Of a stretch of DNA of 64,000 nt, positions 32,905 to 44,330 are shown in pieces. Source of the DNA: Saccharopolyspora oryzae (GTDB taxonomy: Bacteria > Actinomycetota > Actinomycetes > Mycobacteriales > Pseudonocardiaceae); contig NZ_JAQGLA010000011.1 in the NCBI RefSeq assembly GCF_027853915.1, positions 62,001 through 126,000 on the forward strand, in the 5' to 3' direction. A program made the translations under genes and the position numbers. Below the pieces are notes generated by a model, which had not been told where the DNA came from, did not search any database, and saw only the letters and a program-made list of their open reading frames with translations. Each line of letters opens with the position of its first letter. Within the stretch, counting starts at the first letter, position 1.

Positions 32905-34350
32905 ATGGGCGTTCTCGTGGTGGGGGCAGGTCCGACCGGACTGGCGCTGGCGTGCGGCTTGCGCGCGCACGACGTCCCGGTTCGAGTCGTCGATCGAGCC
33001 GCCGGACCCGCGACGACCTCGCGGGCGAACATCCTGCACGCACGTGGCGTCGAGGTGCTGAACCGGCTCGGCGCTCTCGGCGACCTGCCCGACCGCGCGC
33101 ACCGGGCCATGCAGATCACCATGCACGCCGGGGACAAGACCCTCGCCACCATCAGGTTCGGCGAGGTCGAGGGCGAACAGCTCTCCGCGCTCGTGGTGTC
33201 GCAGGCCGAGGTGGAGGCCGAGCTGCGGCGGCGGTTGACCGAGCTCGGCGGCACCGTCGAGTGGGACCGCGAGCTCACCGACCTGGTGCCAGACGCCGGC
33301 GGAGTGACCGCGACGATCTCCGGCGAAACGACCCGCGCGGACTACGTCGTGGGCTGCGACGGCGCGCACAGCGCGGTCCGCAAGCTCACCGGCATCGGCT
33401 TCCCCGGCGCGCAGCTGGTGGACCAGTGGCTGCTCGCGGACGTGGACGCCGACTGGGACCTGGACCGGCGCGGCTCGTCGAGCTGGTTCGCCCGGGACGG
33501 GATGTTCATCGCGATGCCGATGCGGAGCGGGACCGACGACCGGTGGCGGCTGATGGCCGACGTCGAGCACGCCGAGGACGACGTCCTCACCCAGCTGCGC
33601 CGCCTGCTCCCCGAGCGCACCGGCCGGACCGACGCGCGGCTGCGCGGGGCCACCTGGACCTCGGCCTTCCGGATCCACCGCCGGCTGGCCGACAGCTACC
33701 GCTGCGGGCGGGTCCTGCTGGCCGGGGACGCCGCGCACATCCACAGCCCGTTCGGCGGTCAGGGCATGAACACCGGCATCGGTGATGCCGAGAACCTGGC
33801 GTGGAAGCTCGCGCTGGTGCTGCAGGGCCGTGCGGCTGCTGCGCTGCTGGACACCTACCAGGCCGAACGACGGCCGCTGGCCGAGAGCGTCCTGCGCGGT
33901 ACCACGGCGAACACCAAGCTCATGCTGGCCGAGGGCGTCGTCGGCAGATCGGTGCGCAACCTGTTCACGCGGGTGGCCAGGCTCGGACCGTTCCAGCGGC
34001 GCGGGACGTGGCTGGCGTCCCAGCTGTGGGTGAACTACCGCAACGGCCCGCTCGGCTCCCGGCGCGGACCTCGCCCGCGTCCCGGCGACCGAGTGCCGGA
34101 CCTGGTGTGCCGGGACGGCAGCGGACGGCGGACCCGCTTGCACTCCGAGCTCGGTGGCCGCTGGGCGGTGCTTTCCAGCCAGGAAATCCCGACCCCGATC
34201 GGCCATGCCGTCGTGCACCTGGTGCCCGAGAACCCGCGTCGCGAGATCTGGTTGGTGCGCCCGGACGCCCACCTCGCGTGGCGCGGGACCAGCGCGGCAG
34301 AGCTCTCGCGCTGGCTCGGGACGACCTTGCGAACCGGGAGGGCCGCATGA
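32905..34350 (+). CDS. FAD-dependent aromatic monooxygenase (PheA/TetX-like)
   Basis: 481 residues of the class A flavin monooxygenase type: FAD Rossmann motif VLVVGAGPTGLALACGL at residue 4, the DG motif GCDGAHSAVRK, and the second FAD motif RVLLAGDAAHIHSPFGGQGM NTGIGDAENLAWKLA. Such enzymes hydroxylate aromatic or polyketide substrates with NAD(P)H and O2. The C-terminal ~110 residues form the thioredoxin-like extension common in this group. ATG 32905 follows GGAGCGG. The stop overlaps the TetR start (ATGA); the alpha/beta hydrolase gene follows. A detoxification or catabolic role under TetR control is inferred. Confidence 0.9.
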   Translation: MGVLVVGAGPTGLALACGLRAHDVPVRVVDRAAGPATTSRANILHARGVEVLNRLGALGDLPDRAHRAMQITMHAGDKTLATIRFGEVEGEQLSALVVSQAEVEAELRRRLTELGGTVEWDRELTDLVPDAGGVTATISGETTRADYVVGCDGAHSAVRKLTGIGFPGAQLVDQWLLADVDADWDLDRRGSSSWFARDGMFIAMPMRSGTDDRWRLMADVEHAEDDVLTQLRRLLPERTGRTDARLRGATWTSAFRIHRRLADSYRCGRVLLAGDAAHIHSPFGGQGMNTGIGDAENLAWKLALVLQGRAAAALLDTYQAERRPLAESVLRGTTANTKLMLAEGVVGRSVRNLFTRVARLGPFQRRGTWLASQLWVNYRNGPLGSRRGPRPRPGDRVPDLVCRDGSGRRTRLHSELGGRWAVLSSQEIPTPIGHAVVHLVPENPRREIWLVRPDAHLAWRGTSAAELSRWLGTTLRTGRAA

Positions 34351-34949
34351 CCGGAACGCGCGGGCGACCCCGCAACCCCGAAGCGGACCGGGCGATCCTC
34401 CGGGCCGCGCTGGACCTGTTCGTCGAAGGCGGCGTCGAGGGCACCAGCATCGAGCAGATCGCCAAGCGGGCCGGGGTCGGCAAGCTCACCGTCTACCGGC
34501 GGTGGGACTCCAAGGAGGCGGTGCTGGCCGCCGCGATCGAGTCCGCCCGCGACGAGATCCCCGAAACCGCACCGACCGACGTCGCCGACGTGCCGGTGGC
34601 GACGCTGATCCGGCAACTCCTGCCCGGTCTCGCCGAGGCGATCGCCGAACCGCGGCTGCGCGCGATGATCGCCCGCGTCTTCGGGGCGAGCGTCAGCCAC
34701 CCGGAGCTGATGGCGACCTACTGGGAGAACTACGTCCTGCCCCGGCGGCGGATCACCCGGGCGCTGCTGGAGCGCGCGCAGGCCGAGGGAACGCTCGCCG
34801 CCGACGCCGACCTGGACGTGCTGATCGACATGATGGTCGGCGCGGTGCTGTTCCGGCTGGTCCAGCCCGAACCGCTCGATGCCGCGGGGGCCCGCGCCTA
34901 CCTCGAATCGGTGTACCGCAGCGCCGGACTCCTCGGCGGTCCGGAGTAG
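34347..34949 (+). CDS. TetR-family transcriptional regulator
   Basis: 200 residues with a TetR HTH: ADRAILRAALDLFVEGGVEG, TSIEQIAKRAGVGKLTVYRR, WDSKEAVLAAA. The C-terminal domain (ELMATYWENYVLPRRRITRA...LDVLIDMMVGAVLFRL) is the TetR_C_16-like ligand domain. It is translationally coupled to the monooxygenase gene and probably binds the TTAACGG repeat upstream of that operon. An aromatic substrate of the monooxygenase could be the inducer. Confidence 0.92.
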   Translation: MTGTRGRPRNPEADRAILRAALDLFVEGGVEGTSIEQIAKRAGVGKLTVYRRWDSKEAVLAAAIESARDEIPETAPTDVADVPVATLIRQLLPGLAEAIAEPRLRAMIARVFGASVSHPELMATYWENYVLPRRRITRALLERAQAEGTLAADADLDVLIDMMVGAVLFRLVQPEPLDAAGARAYLESVYRSAGLLGGPE

Positions 34950-35002
34950 CTGTCGGACCTGGCCCCTACTGTCCGGAGGCATCCGAAGGACGAGGAGCGA
35001 CG

Positions 35003-35728
35003 ATGGCGACGTTCGTGCTGGTGCCCGGTTTCTGGCTCGGAGCCTGGGCTTGGGAGGACGTGACGCGGGAACTGCGGGCGGCGGGGCACGACGTGCACCC
35101 GGTGACGCTGCCCGGGCTCGCGGACCGCGTTGACGAAGCCACCCCGGAGGTGGACGTCGAGACCCACATCGCCGACCTGGTGCGGCTCGTCGAGGGCGAC
35201 GACCTGCGCGAGGTCGTGCTGGTCGGGCACAGCGGCGCGAACGTGCCCGTCACGGCCCTCGGCGACCGCATCCCGGAGCGGATCGCGCGCGTGGTCTACG
35301 TCGACGCCGGGCCGATGCCGGCCGGGGCATCCGTGCTCGACTCCAATCCGCCGGAAGTCCAGGACGCGTGGCGCAAGAGCGTCGCGTCCGACGGCGACGG
35401 CTGGCGCCTGCCGCTCCCCGACTTCGGCCCGGAGGACCTCGCCGGGCTCGACGACGGGCAGCTGGCCCGCATGCGCGCCATGAGCACCCCGCAGCCGTTC
35501 GGCACCCTCACGCAGCCGCTGCGGCGGCCCGACGTCCTCCCGGACGTGCCGCGCTCGGTGATCGCGACGACCTTCACCCCGGAGGACGTGCGAGCCATGG
35601 TCGACAGCGGCGATCCGAAGTACGCGGTGATGGCCGGAGTCGACGTGCACCACCTGCCGACCGGCCACTGGCCGATGTTCTCCCGCCCCACCGACCTCGC
35701 CGCGCTGCTCGCCGACCTCGCCACCTGA
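35003..35728 (+). CDS. Alpha/beta hydrolase
   Basis: 241 residues of the alpha/beta-hydrolase fold: oxyanion region FVLVPGFWLGAWAWEDV, nucleophile elbow LVGHSGAN with Ser as nucleophile, and a C-terminal His in LPTGHWPMFSRPTDLAALL. It resembles the small esterases / methylesterase-like group (MES/HNL). The substrate is unknown. GAGGAG precedes the ATG. It lies 53 bp after the TetR gene in the same direction, so it may be read from the same transcript as the monooxygenase. The 3' end faces the YihY gene, with a family A palindrome between. Confidence 0.9.
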   Translation: MATFVLVPGFWLGAWAWEDVTRELRAAGHDVHPVTLPGLADRVDEATPEVDVETHIADLVRLVEGDDLREVVLVGHSGANVPVTALGDRIPERIARVVYVDAGPMPAGASVLDSNPPEVQDAWRKSVASDGDGWRLPLPDFGPEDLAGLDDGQLARMRAMSTPQPFGTLTQPLRRPDVLPDVPRSVIATTFTPEDVRAMVDSGDPKYAVMAGVDVHHLPTGHWPMFSRPTDLAALLADLAT

Positions 35729-35805
35729 TCCGGCACGCCCCGGCATGTCGTCTCCCGACACGCCGAAACATGGGGACAGCTCCGGGCTCCTGTGGAGAAC
35801 TACCT

Positions 35806-35847
35806 CAATTTCAATGGAAATCGGACCTCCGATTTCCATTGAATTTG
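35806..35847. repeat. Palindromic element, family A (42 bp, near-perfect)
   Basis: TTCAATGGAAATCGGA and its complement flank a CC centre, extended outward with one mismatch. TGTGGAGAAC upstream (35791-35800) matches the flank of the 12064 copy at the same distance. It lies between convergent genes. Confidence 0.85.
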
Positions 35848-35851
35848 CGGA

Positions 35852-36871
35852 TCAACGGCGGCGGCGCCAGGCCCAGCCGGCGAGCGCGCCCAGGCTCACC
35901 AGGCCCGCCGTGGTGCGGGCGCCGATGCGGTTGCCGCGGACCTGGACGATCGGGCGGATGATCGCCGGGCCCGGCGGGGGCGGTGGCGCCAGTTCCATGT
36001 TCTCCGGGGCGCAGGCCGTCCAGGCGGTGACGAACAGGATGAACCGCGAGGTCAGGTTGGCGAACACCAGCAGACCGAGGATCGGGCCGAACGCCGCCCC
36101 GGCCGGGGAGGTGGTGACGCTGTTCAGGTAGATCACCGCGACCTGCTTGAGGACCTCGAAGCCGATCGCGGCGAACAGCGCGCCCCACACCGCGCTGCGC
36201 AGCGTGACCGGTTTGCGCGGCAGCCTGGCCAGCACCCACAGGAACACCAGCCAGCTCGCCGCCAGCGACAGCAGCGTGGTCAGCCCCTGCAGCACGAGCA
36301 GGGCCACCGCGGTGTGCTCTATCCCGACCAGTTCGAACAGCCGCAGCCCGAGACCGCCGAGCGCGCTGATCCCGATCGAGACCGCCATCGCCGCGCCGAG
36401 ACCGATCAGCGACAGCAGGTCCGAGACCATCCGCCGCAGCATCGGCTGCTGGTCCGGCACCTGCGTCCACTGCGCCGTGAGCGCCTCGCGGAGGTTGGTC
36501 ATCCACCCCAGCCCGGAGTACAGCGCGGTGAGCAGACCGATCACCCCGACCGCCCCGGCCTGCCGGATCGCCTGGTCGACGACGCCGGTCAGCATCTGGC
36601 TCATCGCCGGGCTGGGCACGGCCGTGGTGATCGAGGCCTGCAGCCGCCCGAGCAGCTCCGGGTTGCCCGCCAGCACGAAACCGGCGACCGCGAAGGCGAT
36701 CATCAGCAGGGGCACCATGGCGAGCACGCTGAAGTAGGTGATCGCCGCGGCGTAGTAGTCGCCGTACTGCTTCTGGTACCGCTCGAACGCCCGGATCAGC
36801 CGGTCCAGCCACCCGTGCTTGCGGCGCAGCAGCGCCAGCCGCCCCGGTTTCTCCTCCTGCTGCCCGGTCAC
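35852..36871 (-). CDS. YihY/BrkB-family inner membrane protein
   Basis: 339 residues with six or so membrane helices: AAAITYFSVLAMVPLLMIAF AVAGFVLAG; AVGVIGLLTALYSGLGWMTN LREAL; LLSLIGLGAAMAVSIGISAL; LLVLQGLTTLLSLAASWLVF; AAFGPILGLLVFANLTSRFI. The opening YGDYYAAAITYFSVLAMVPL and the GLGWMTNLREAL motif are typical of the family (formerly and wrongly called RNase BN). Function is unknown; a transporter-like or envelope role is supposed. The C-terminal ~60 residues (APPPPPGPAIIRP...) form a Pro-rich tail with a last short helix. GTG start at 36871. trpS lies upstream by 62 bp in the same direction. Confidence 0.9.
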   Translation of the reverse strand: MTGQQEEKPGRLALLRRKHGWLDRLIRAFERYQKQYGDYYAAAITYFSVLAMVPLLMIAFAVAGFVLAGNPELLGRLQASITTAVPSPAMSQMLTGVVDQAIRQAGAVGVIGLLTALYSGLGWMTNLREALTAQWTQVPDQQPMLRRMVSDLLSLIGLGAAMAVSIGISALGGLGLRLFELVGIEHTAVALLVLQGLTTLLSLAASWLVFLWVLARLPRKPVTLRSAVWGALFAAIGFEVLKQVAVIYLNSVTTSPAGAAFGPILGLLVFANLTSRFILFVTAWTACAPENMELAPPPPPGPAIIRPIVQVRGNRIGARTTAGLVSLGALAGWAWRRRR

Positions 36872-36933
36872 GGTGCACCTCCCGCCGCAACGGCTTCCCC
36901 CGAACGGTGGCAGGCTACCCGGAGTTGATCAGA

Positions 36934-38351
<1,418 letters not shown>

Positions 38352-38374
38352 GAGCGCGCCTCCCTAACGACAGT

Positions 38375-38390
38375 TGACCCGATCGGGTCA
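38375..38390. promoter_or_regulatory. 16-bp perfect palindrome upstream of the small membrane protein gene
   Basis: TGACCCGATCGGGTCA, 24 bp before the GTG of the gene at 38106-38351. The position suggests a repressor site near the transcription start. Confidence 0.45.
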
Positions 38391-38608
38391 GCATTCGTCC
38401 GAGTCTGGTGGCGGACCGTACCGGTCGGCCGTTACGCGCGTGGTCGCTTTGCGTAAACCGACCACGACGGAATGATCATATTTTCCCGAGAAATGCGCCT
38501 GAATTCGGGTCTGTTGATCTTTGAACGACGCAGGTGGACGGCCGGTTTCCCAGCGTTCACAGCCACTCGATCCGGTTAAAGCCGTGAGATGGGACACACT
38601 CGAACGGG

Positions 38609-41194
38609 TCAGGACTGGCTGATGCCCAGCTGCACCCGCCCCGCGCGGCCGTAGGTGGTGGTCCGCTGCCGCGCCGGACGACCCGCCCGACCAGCCAGTT
38701 CGTGCAGCTCCTCGACGCTGCGCTCCGAACCGTGCTCGGACCCGGCCATCCGGCTGATCGTCTCCTCCATCAACGTCCCGCCGACGTCGTTGGCCCCGCC
38801 GTTGAGCACCTCGGTCGTCCCGGTGTCGCCGAGCTTGACCCAGGAGCACTGGACGTTGTCGATGCGACCGTGCAGCAGCACGCGCGCCATCGCGTGCACC
38901 GCGCGGTTGTCCCGGTGCGTGGGGCCCGGGCGGGCCAGCCCGGCCAGGTAGATCGGCGCGTTGCGGTGCACGAACGGCAGCGGCACGAACTCGGTGAGCC
39001 CGGCGTTGCCGTGCTCGGCCGCGGTGTCCTGCACCCCGGCCAGCGTCCGGAAGTGGCCCAGCCAGTGCTCGGGCGTGTCGACGTGGCCGTACATCATCGT
39101 CGACGAGGACGGGATGCCCAGCCGGTGCGCGGTGCTGACGACCTCGATCCACTCGGCGGCCGGCAGCTTGCCCTTGGTCAGCACCCAGCGCACCTCGTCG
39201 TCGAGGATCTCCGCCGCGGTGCCCGGGATGCTGCCCAGCCCGGCTTCCTTCAGCTCGGCCAGCCAGTCCGCGACGCCCACCCCGGCCTTGGCCGCGGCGC
39301 TGACGATCTCCATCGGGCTGAACGCGTGGACGTGCATCTCCGGCACCCGCTGCTTGATCGCCCGCACCAGGTCGGCGTAGCCGGACACCGGCAGCCGCGG
39401 ATCGATGCCGCCCTGCATGCAGATCTCGGTGGCGCCGGCCCGCCACGCCTCGTCGGCGCGGTCGGCGACCTCCTCCGGCGAGAGCCGGTAGGCGTCGGCG
39501 TCGCGCTCGCGCTGCGCGAAGGCGCAGAACCGGCAGCCGACGTAGCAGATGTTCGAGAAGTTGATGTTGCGGTTGACCACGTAGGTGATGTCGTCCCCGA
39601 CGACCTCCCGGCGCAGCTCGTCGGCGATCCGCGCGAGCTCGTCCAGAGCGGCTCCGTCGCAGGTCATCAAGGCCATTGCCGCATCGTGGTTCGCTTCGTC
39701 GAGCAGTGCCGCGGGGTCCGACCCGGCCAGCTCGAGCCCAGCCCGCACGTCGGCGTCGAGCCGCTCCGGGGCGGCGTCGGCGGGCACCTGCGCGCGCAGC
39801 TCGTCCCAGTCGCCGTAGACGGTGTCGAAGTCGCCGCGGCGGTCCTCGGTGCGACCCGAGGTGTCGATGCTGCGGTGCAGGTCGGTGCGGCCGATGGACT
39901 CGAACCCGCCGTCCGGCTCCTGCCACTCGCGGCCGACGATCTCCGCGTCCGGCAGCCGCAGGCCGTCCTCGGCGGCCAGCGCCGCGACGTGCCCGGCCAC
40001 CCGCAGGTCCAGCCACTGCGTGCTGTCGCCCGCGAGCCCGGCGCGCACGTAGCGCGGGTAGGCGGTGAGCCGTTCGCGCAGCTCGAACCCGGCTTCCGCG
40101 GTGGTCGCGGCGAGGTCGTCCAGCTGGGGCCAGGGGTGCTCGGGGCTGACGTGGTCCGGGGTCACCGGGGAAACCCCGCCCCAGTCGTCGATCCCGGCGC
40201 GCAGCATCAGCAGCTGCTGGTCGCCGACCAGGTTCGGCGGCGCCTGCACGCTGACCCCGGAGGGCATGAGCAGCCGCGCGACGGCGACGGTGGCGGCCAG
40301 GTCCTGCAGATCGGCGTCGGGCACGTCGCGCATCGCGGTGTCCGGCTTGGCCCGGAAGTTCTGCACGATGATCTCCTGCAGGTGCCCGTACTGCCGGGCG
40401 ACGCTGCGCAGCGCGAGCAGCGATTCAGCGCGTTCGGTGCGGTTCTCGCCGATGCCGATGAGGATTCCGCTGGTGAACGGCACCGCCACGCGCCCGGCGT
40501 CCTCCAGCGCTCGCAGCCGGACCGCGGGTTCCTTGTCCGGGCTGCCGAAGTGCGGTCCGCCCTTGTCCCGCCACAGCCGCTCTGCGGTGGTCTCCAGCAT
40601 CATGCCCATGCTGGCCGCCACCGGCTTGAGCCTGGTCAGCTCGGACCAGGACAGCACGCCGGGGTTGAGGTGCGGCAGCAGCCCGGTCTCCTCCAGCACC
40701 GCGATCGCGCAGGACCGCACGTAGTCCACAGTGGAGGAATAACCGCGCGACTCGAGCCACTCCGCGGCCGCCGACCAGCGCTCCTCCGGCCGGTCGCCCA
40801 AGGTGAACAGCGCTTCCGTGCACCCGGCCGCGGCGCCCTGCCGGGCGATCTCGACGACCTCCTCGCGCTCCAGGAACGCCGACTCGACGCGGTGCGGCAC
40901 GGTGGCGAAGGTGCAGTAGTGGCAGCGGTCCCGGCACAGCCGGGTCAGCGGGATGAACACGTTGCGGGCGTGGGTGACCACGCCGGGCCGCCCCTCGGCG
41001 ACCAGGTGCGCGTCCCGCGCGCGGCCCGCTGCGGCCAGCAGTTTCTCCAGGTCGTCGCCCCGGGCGTGCAGCAGCACGGCGGCTTCGGCGGCGTCCAGCG
41101 AAACGCCGTCGGTGGCTCGGCGGAGAGCTCGGCGCATGGCCGATTCGCTCGGGGTGGGCTCCGGCTGGGCGAGTTGCAGATCTACGACCGACAC
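38609..41194 (-). CDS. fbiC: FO synthase, fused CofG-CofH
   Basis: Makes 7,8-didemethyl-8-hydroxy-5-deazariboflavin (FO), the chromophore of coenzyme F420, from the flavin precursor and tyrosine by two radical-SAM reactions. The 861-residue protein is the fused actinobacterial form. The CofG half has CRDRCHYC (Cys 87, 91, 94) and the CofH half CYVGCRFC (Cys 550, 554, 557). The GTG start is six bases after TAGAGT, indicating leaderless translation. Other F420 genes (fbiA, fbiB, fbiD) are not in the window. It is divergent from the subtilase gene. Confidence 0.96.
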   Translation of the reverse strand: MSVVDLQLAQPEPTPSESAMRRALRRATDGVSLDAAEAAVLLHARGDDLEKLLAAAGRARDAHLVAEGRPGVVTHARNVFIPLTRLCRDRCHYCTFATVPHRVESAFLEREEVVEIARQGAAAGCTEALFTLGDRPEERWSAAAEWLESRGYSSTVDYVRSCAIAVLEETGLLPHLNPGVLSWSELTRLKPVAASMGMMLETTAERLWRDKGGPHFGSPDKEPAVRLRALEDAGRVAVPFTSGILIGIGENRTERAESLLALRSVARQYGHLQEIIVQNFRAKPDTAMRDVPDADLQDLAATVAVARLLMPSGVSVQAPPNLVGDQQLLMLRAGIDDWGGVSPVTPDHVSPEHPWPQLDDLAATTAEAGFELRERLTAYPRYVRAGLAGDSTQWLDLRVAGHVAALAAEDGLRLPDAEIVGREWQEPDGGFESIGRTDLHRSIDTSGRTEDRRGDFDTVYGDWDELRAQVPADAAPERLDADVRAGLELAGSDPAALLDEANHDAAMALMTCDGAALDELARIADELRREVVGDDITYVVNRNINFSNICYVGCRFCAFAQRERDADAYRLSPEEVADRADEAWRAGATEICMQGGIDPRLPVSGYADLVRAIKQRVPEMHVHAFSPMEIVSAAAKAGVGVADWLAELKEAGLGSIPGTAAEILDDEVRWVLTKGKLPAAEWIEVVSTAHRLGIPSSSTMMYGHVDTPEHWLGHFRTLAGVQDTAAEHGNAGLTEFVPLPFVHRNAPIYLAGLARPGPTHRDNRAVHAMARVLLHGRIDNVQCSWVKLGDTGTTEVLNGGANDVGGTLMEETISRMAGSEHGSERSVEELHELAGRAGRPARQRTTTYGRAGRVQLGISQS

Positions 41195-41367
41195 CAGGCG
41201 ACTCTATGGCCGATGCGGGGCGTCGCGCAGCCGCCGAAGACGTGGCCCAGCGCTCACTTTCGGCAAGGCAATTACTCCGTTTCGCCCTATCAGGGGTCGT
41301 CAGAACAGGCGCAGAATCCGACGGATACCTGGGTGGATCACACACTCTGTCTCCATAGGAGGGACAC

Positions 41368-42858
41368 GTGTCACGCAAAGGACTGAGTGGCAGAACTGCG
41401 CGCATCGCCGGTTCCGCCCTCGCGCTGGCCCTGTTGGTGCCGGCCGGAATCGTCAGCGCGGCTGCCCCCGCGCCGGCGACCACCGCCGCGCCCGCGCACT
41501 TCGTCGTGGTCGGACCGACCGGTGACGGCCTGCGGCAGACCGAGGACTCGGTCCGCGCGGTCGGCGGCGCGGTCGTGCAGAGCTGGCCGCAGATCGGGGT
41601 CGTGGTGGCGACCTCCACCGATCCCGGATTCGCCGCCGCCGTGCGAAACCAGCCCGGCGTCGAACAGGCCGGGAACAGCCGCAACCTCGCCGAGCAGCTC
41701 CCGCCGGCGCAGTCGATGCGGCTGGAATCGCTCGAAGGCACCACCAGCGCCACCACCTTCGCCGCGCAGGCCGACCAGGAACCGCTGGAAGCCGAGCAGT
41801 GGGACATGCGGCAGATCAAGGCCGACCAGGCGAACGCGATCTCCCAGGGCAGCAAGGACGTCACCGTCGGCGTGCTGGACTACGGCATCGACCCGACGCA
41901 CCCCGACCTCAGCCCGAACCTGGACCTGTCCAAGTCGGTGAGCTGCGCCAACGAGGGCGTTCCGGACACCCGCCAGGAGGCCTGGCAGCCGAAGGACGAG
42001 ACGCAGGCCCACGGCTCGCACGTGGCGGGCACCATCGCCGCGGCGCGCAACGGCGTCGGCATCGCCGGTGTCGCACCGGACGTCTCGCTGGCGTCGGTGC
42101 GGGTGATCGACGACGGCGGCTTCATCTACCCCGAGTACGCGATCTGCGGTTTCATCTGGGCCGCCGAGAACGACATCGACGTCACCAACAACTCCTACTT
42201 CGTCGACCCCTGGTACCTGTGGTGCGACTCCGACCCGGACCAGAAGGCCGCGGCCGAGGCGGTGCGCCGGGCGGTCGACTACGCCAACGGCAAGGACGTC
42301 GTGACCGTGACGTCGGCGGGCAACAGCAACTGGGACCTGTCCAAGCCGATCCGCGACACCAACAGCCCGAACAACGGCGGCCCGACGCAGGACCGCATGA
42401 CCGGCAACGACTGCCACGTCCTGCCGGGCGAGCTGCCGGGCGTGGTGTCGGTGTCCGCGGTGGGCTCCGACGCGGTGAAGTCGTACTACTCCAACTACGG
42501 GCTGGGTTCCATCACGGTGACCGCCCCGGGCGGTGACAAGAACCAGATCCCGGACACCCCGTCGCAGAACGGCCGGGTGCTCTCCAGCGTGCCCGGCGGC
42601 GGCTGGGGCTGGATGCAGGGCACGTCGATGGCCGGTCCGCACGCGGTCGGCGTGGTCGCGCTGCTGCGCAGCAGCCACCCGGAGTGGAACGCCCAGCAGA
42701 CGATGGGCGCGCTGGCCAACCAGGCGGACGCCCTGAAGTGCCCGACGAACTACGACCCGGACGGCGACGGCAAGCCGGACGCGGTCTGCGCGGGCGGCAA
42801 GAGCGGAGCGGGCTTCTACGGCGCAGGCCTGATCGACGCCCTCGACGCGGTCCGGTGA
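41368..42858 (+). CDS. Secreted S8 serine peptidase (subtilase)
   Basis: 496 residues. A signal peptide (SALALALLVPAGIVSAAAPA) is followed by an inhibitor-like propeptide (FVVVGPTGDGLRQTEDSVRA VGGAVVQSWPQIGVVVATS) and the catalytic domain. The triad is D171 (LDYGIDPTHPDL), H215 (HGSHVAGT) and S420 (GTSMAGPH). The Asp-His distance is normal, and an insert between His and Ser carries extra Cys and a SYFVDPWYLWCDSDPD segment. The pre-C-terminal NYDPDGDGKPDAVC resembles a calcium-binding loop. It should be exported and act on extracellular protein. The GTG start follows AGGAGGG. A paired palindrome and a terminator follow the stop. Confidence 0.94.
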   Translation: MSRKGLSGRTARIAGSALALALLVPAGIVSAAAPAPATTAAPAHFVVVGPTGDGLRQTEDSVRAVGGAVVQSWPQIGVVVATSTDPGFAAAVRNQPGVEQAGNSRNLAEQLPPAQSMRLESLEGTTSATTFAAQADQEPLEAEQWDMRQIKADQANAISQGSKDVTVGVLDYGIDPTHPDLSPNLDLSKSVSCANEGVPDTRQEAWQPKDETQAHGSHVAGTIAAARNGVGIAGVAPDVSLASVRVIDDGGFIYPEYAICGFIWAAENDIDVTNNSYFVDPWYLWCDSDPDQKAAAEAVRRAVDYANGKDVVTVTSAGNSNWDLSKPIRDTNSPNNGGPTQDRMTGNDCHVLPGELPGVVSVSAVGSDAVKSYYSNYGLGSITVTAPGGDKNQIPDTPSQNGRVLSSVPGGGWGWMQGTSMAGPHAVGVVALLRSSHPEWNAQQTMGALANQADALKCPTNYDPDGDGKPDAVCAGGKSGAGFYGAGLIDALDAVR

Positions 42859-42871
42859 CCCCCGGGGACCG

Positions 42872-42930
42872 CAGTTTCAATTGAAACTGCGGATCTCCCC
42901 CACGGCGGATCACAGTTTCAATGGAAACTG
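42872..42930. repeat. Paired palindrome unit (family B), 59 bp, reverse orientation
   Basis: A perfect CAGTTTCAATTGAAACTG, extended to 24 bp (42869-42892) here, and a second copy with one changed base, again 23 bp apart. The spacer read in reverse begins TGATCCGCCGTG, as at 13368. It lies directly after the subtilase stop. Confidence 0.88.
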
Positions 42931-42959
42931 CGGATCTCGGACCCCCGAACAGGTGATGA

Positions 42960-43002
42960 GCGAAGGGCCCCTCCGACCCGGTCGGCCGGAGGGGCCCTTC
43001 GC
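42960..43002 (+). terminator. Strong terminator after the subtilase gene
   Basis: GCGAAGGGCCCCTCCG pairs with its exact complement around an 11-nt loop, before the reductase gene. Confidence 0.75.
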
Positions 43003-43076
43003 CGCTCTGGGTTGCCGGACCGAACCCGGGGACCGACGCTCGGTGCCAGTGGAAACCGGTGGGAGCGAGGTCGGCC

Positions 43077-44312
43077 GTGGGCGATTCGGAGAGGTTCGTG
43101 ATCGTGGGCGCCGGGATGGCCGGGGCCAAGGGCGCTGAGGCGCTGCGGGAGCTGGGGTTCGACGGGCGGATCTCGCTGTTCGGCGACGAACCGCACCGCC
43201 CCTACGAGCGACCGCCGCTGTCCAAGGACTACCTGCTGGGCAACGCCGGGTTCGACGCCGCCTACGTGCACGACGAGAACTGGTACGCCGACAACCGGGT
43301 GGACCTGCAGCTCGGGATGACGGTGCAGCGCATCGACCGGTCGCTGCGCCAGGTCGAGCTCACCGACGGCACCCGCATCGAGTTCGACAAGCTCCTGCTC
43401 GCCACCGGCGCGCACCCCCGGTCCCTGCCGGTGCCCGGCGTCGACGCCGAAGGCGTGCTGTACCTGCGCCGGGTCGAGGACTCCGACCGCATCAAGCAGA
43501 CCTTGGCCGAGATCGATCGGCTCGTCGTGATCGGCGCGGGCTGGATCGGCCTGGAGGTCACCGCCGCGGCCCGCGCCGCCGACGTGGCCGTGACCGTCGT
43601 CGAGACCACCGAACTGCCGCTGCTGCGGGTGCTCGGCTCCGAGGTCGCCCAGGTGTTCGCGGACCTGCACCGCGCGCACGACGTCGACTTCCGCTTCGGC
43701 TCCGCGGTCGACGAGATCCTCGTGACCGACGGCCGCGCGACCGGTGTCCGCCTGACCGACGGCACCGACCTCCCCGCCGAAGCGGTGCTGGTCGCCGTTG
43801 GTGCGGCCCCGGACGTCGCGCTGGCCCAGCAAGCCGGCCTGCGAGTGGACAACGGCGTCCTGGTGGACGCCTCGCTGCGCACCCCGGACCCGAACATCGT
43901 GGCGGCCGGCGACGTGGCCAACGCCTTCAACCCGTTGCTGGGCAAGCAGATCCGCGTGGAGCACTGGGCGAACGCGCTGAACCAGCCGGCGACGGCAGCG
44001 GCCTCGATGCTGGGCCGGGACGCGGAGTACTCGGAACTCCCCTACTTCTTCACAGATCAGTACGACCTGGGAATGGAGTACCTCGGCTACGCCGAACCGG
44101 GCGACTACGACCAGGTGGTCTTCCGGGGCGACGTGCCGAACCGGGAGTTCATCGCCTTCTGGCTCGACGGTGGCCGGGTCCTGGCGGCGATGAACGTCAA
44201 CATCTGGGACGTCCAGGACCAGCTGAAAACCCTGATCACCTCGGGAACGACGGTCGACGCGAAAGCGCTGGCCAACCCCAGCACTCCGCTGAACGACCTG
44301 ATCGCCCGCTGA
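43077..44312 (+). CDS. FAD-dependent NAD(P)H-ferredoxin reductase-like protein
   Basis: 411 residues of the two-domain pyridine nucleotide reductase type: FAD motif RFVIVGAGMAGAKGAEALRE, the PYERPPLSKDYLL segment typical of oxygenase-coupled ferredoxin reductases, NAD motif RLVVIGAGWIGLEVTAAARA, FAD-binding ATGAHPRSLPVPG, and VAAGDVANAFNPLLGKQIRV EHW. The C-terminal part is the Reductase_C domain (FFTDQYDLGMEYLGYAEPGD). It would pass electrons from NAD(P)H to a ferredoxin for a P450 or Rieske enzyme; none is adjacent. GTG 43077 follows GAGG; GTG 43059 is an alternative. The TetR gene is convergent, 18 bp away. Confidence 0.92.
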   Translation: MGDSERFVIVGAGMAGAKGAEALRELGFDGRISLFGDEPHRPYERPPLSKDYLLGNAGFDAAYVHDENWYADNRVDLQLGMTVQRIDRSLRQVELTDGTRIEFDKLLLATGAHPRSLPVPGVDAEGVLYLRRVEDSDRIKQTLAEIDRLVVIGAGWIGLEVTAAARAADVAVTVVETTELPLLRVLGSEVAQVFADLHRAHDVDFRFGSAVDEILVTDGRATGVRLTDGTDLPAEAVLVAVGAAPDVALAQQAGLRVDNGVLVDASLRTPDPNIVAAGDVANAFNPLLGKQIRVEHWANALNQPATAAASMLGRDAEYSELPYFFTDQYDLGMEYLGYAEPGDYDQVVFRGDVPNREFIAFWLDGGRVLAAMNVNIWDVQDQLKTLITSGTTVDAKALANPSTPLNDLIAR

Positions 44313-44330
44313 CGTCGTCCAGCGCTCGGG

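Noticed and set aside
42960-43002. Terminator hairpin as a further family B or C repeat
   Set aside because: It shares no arm sequence with those families and is an ordinary G+C-rich stem.
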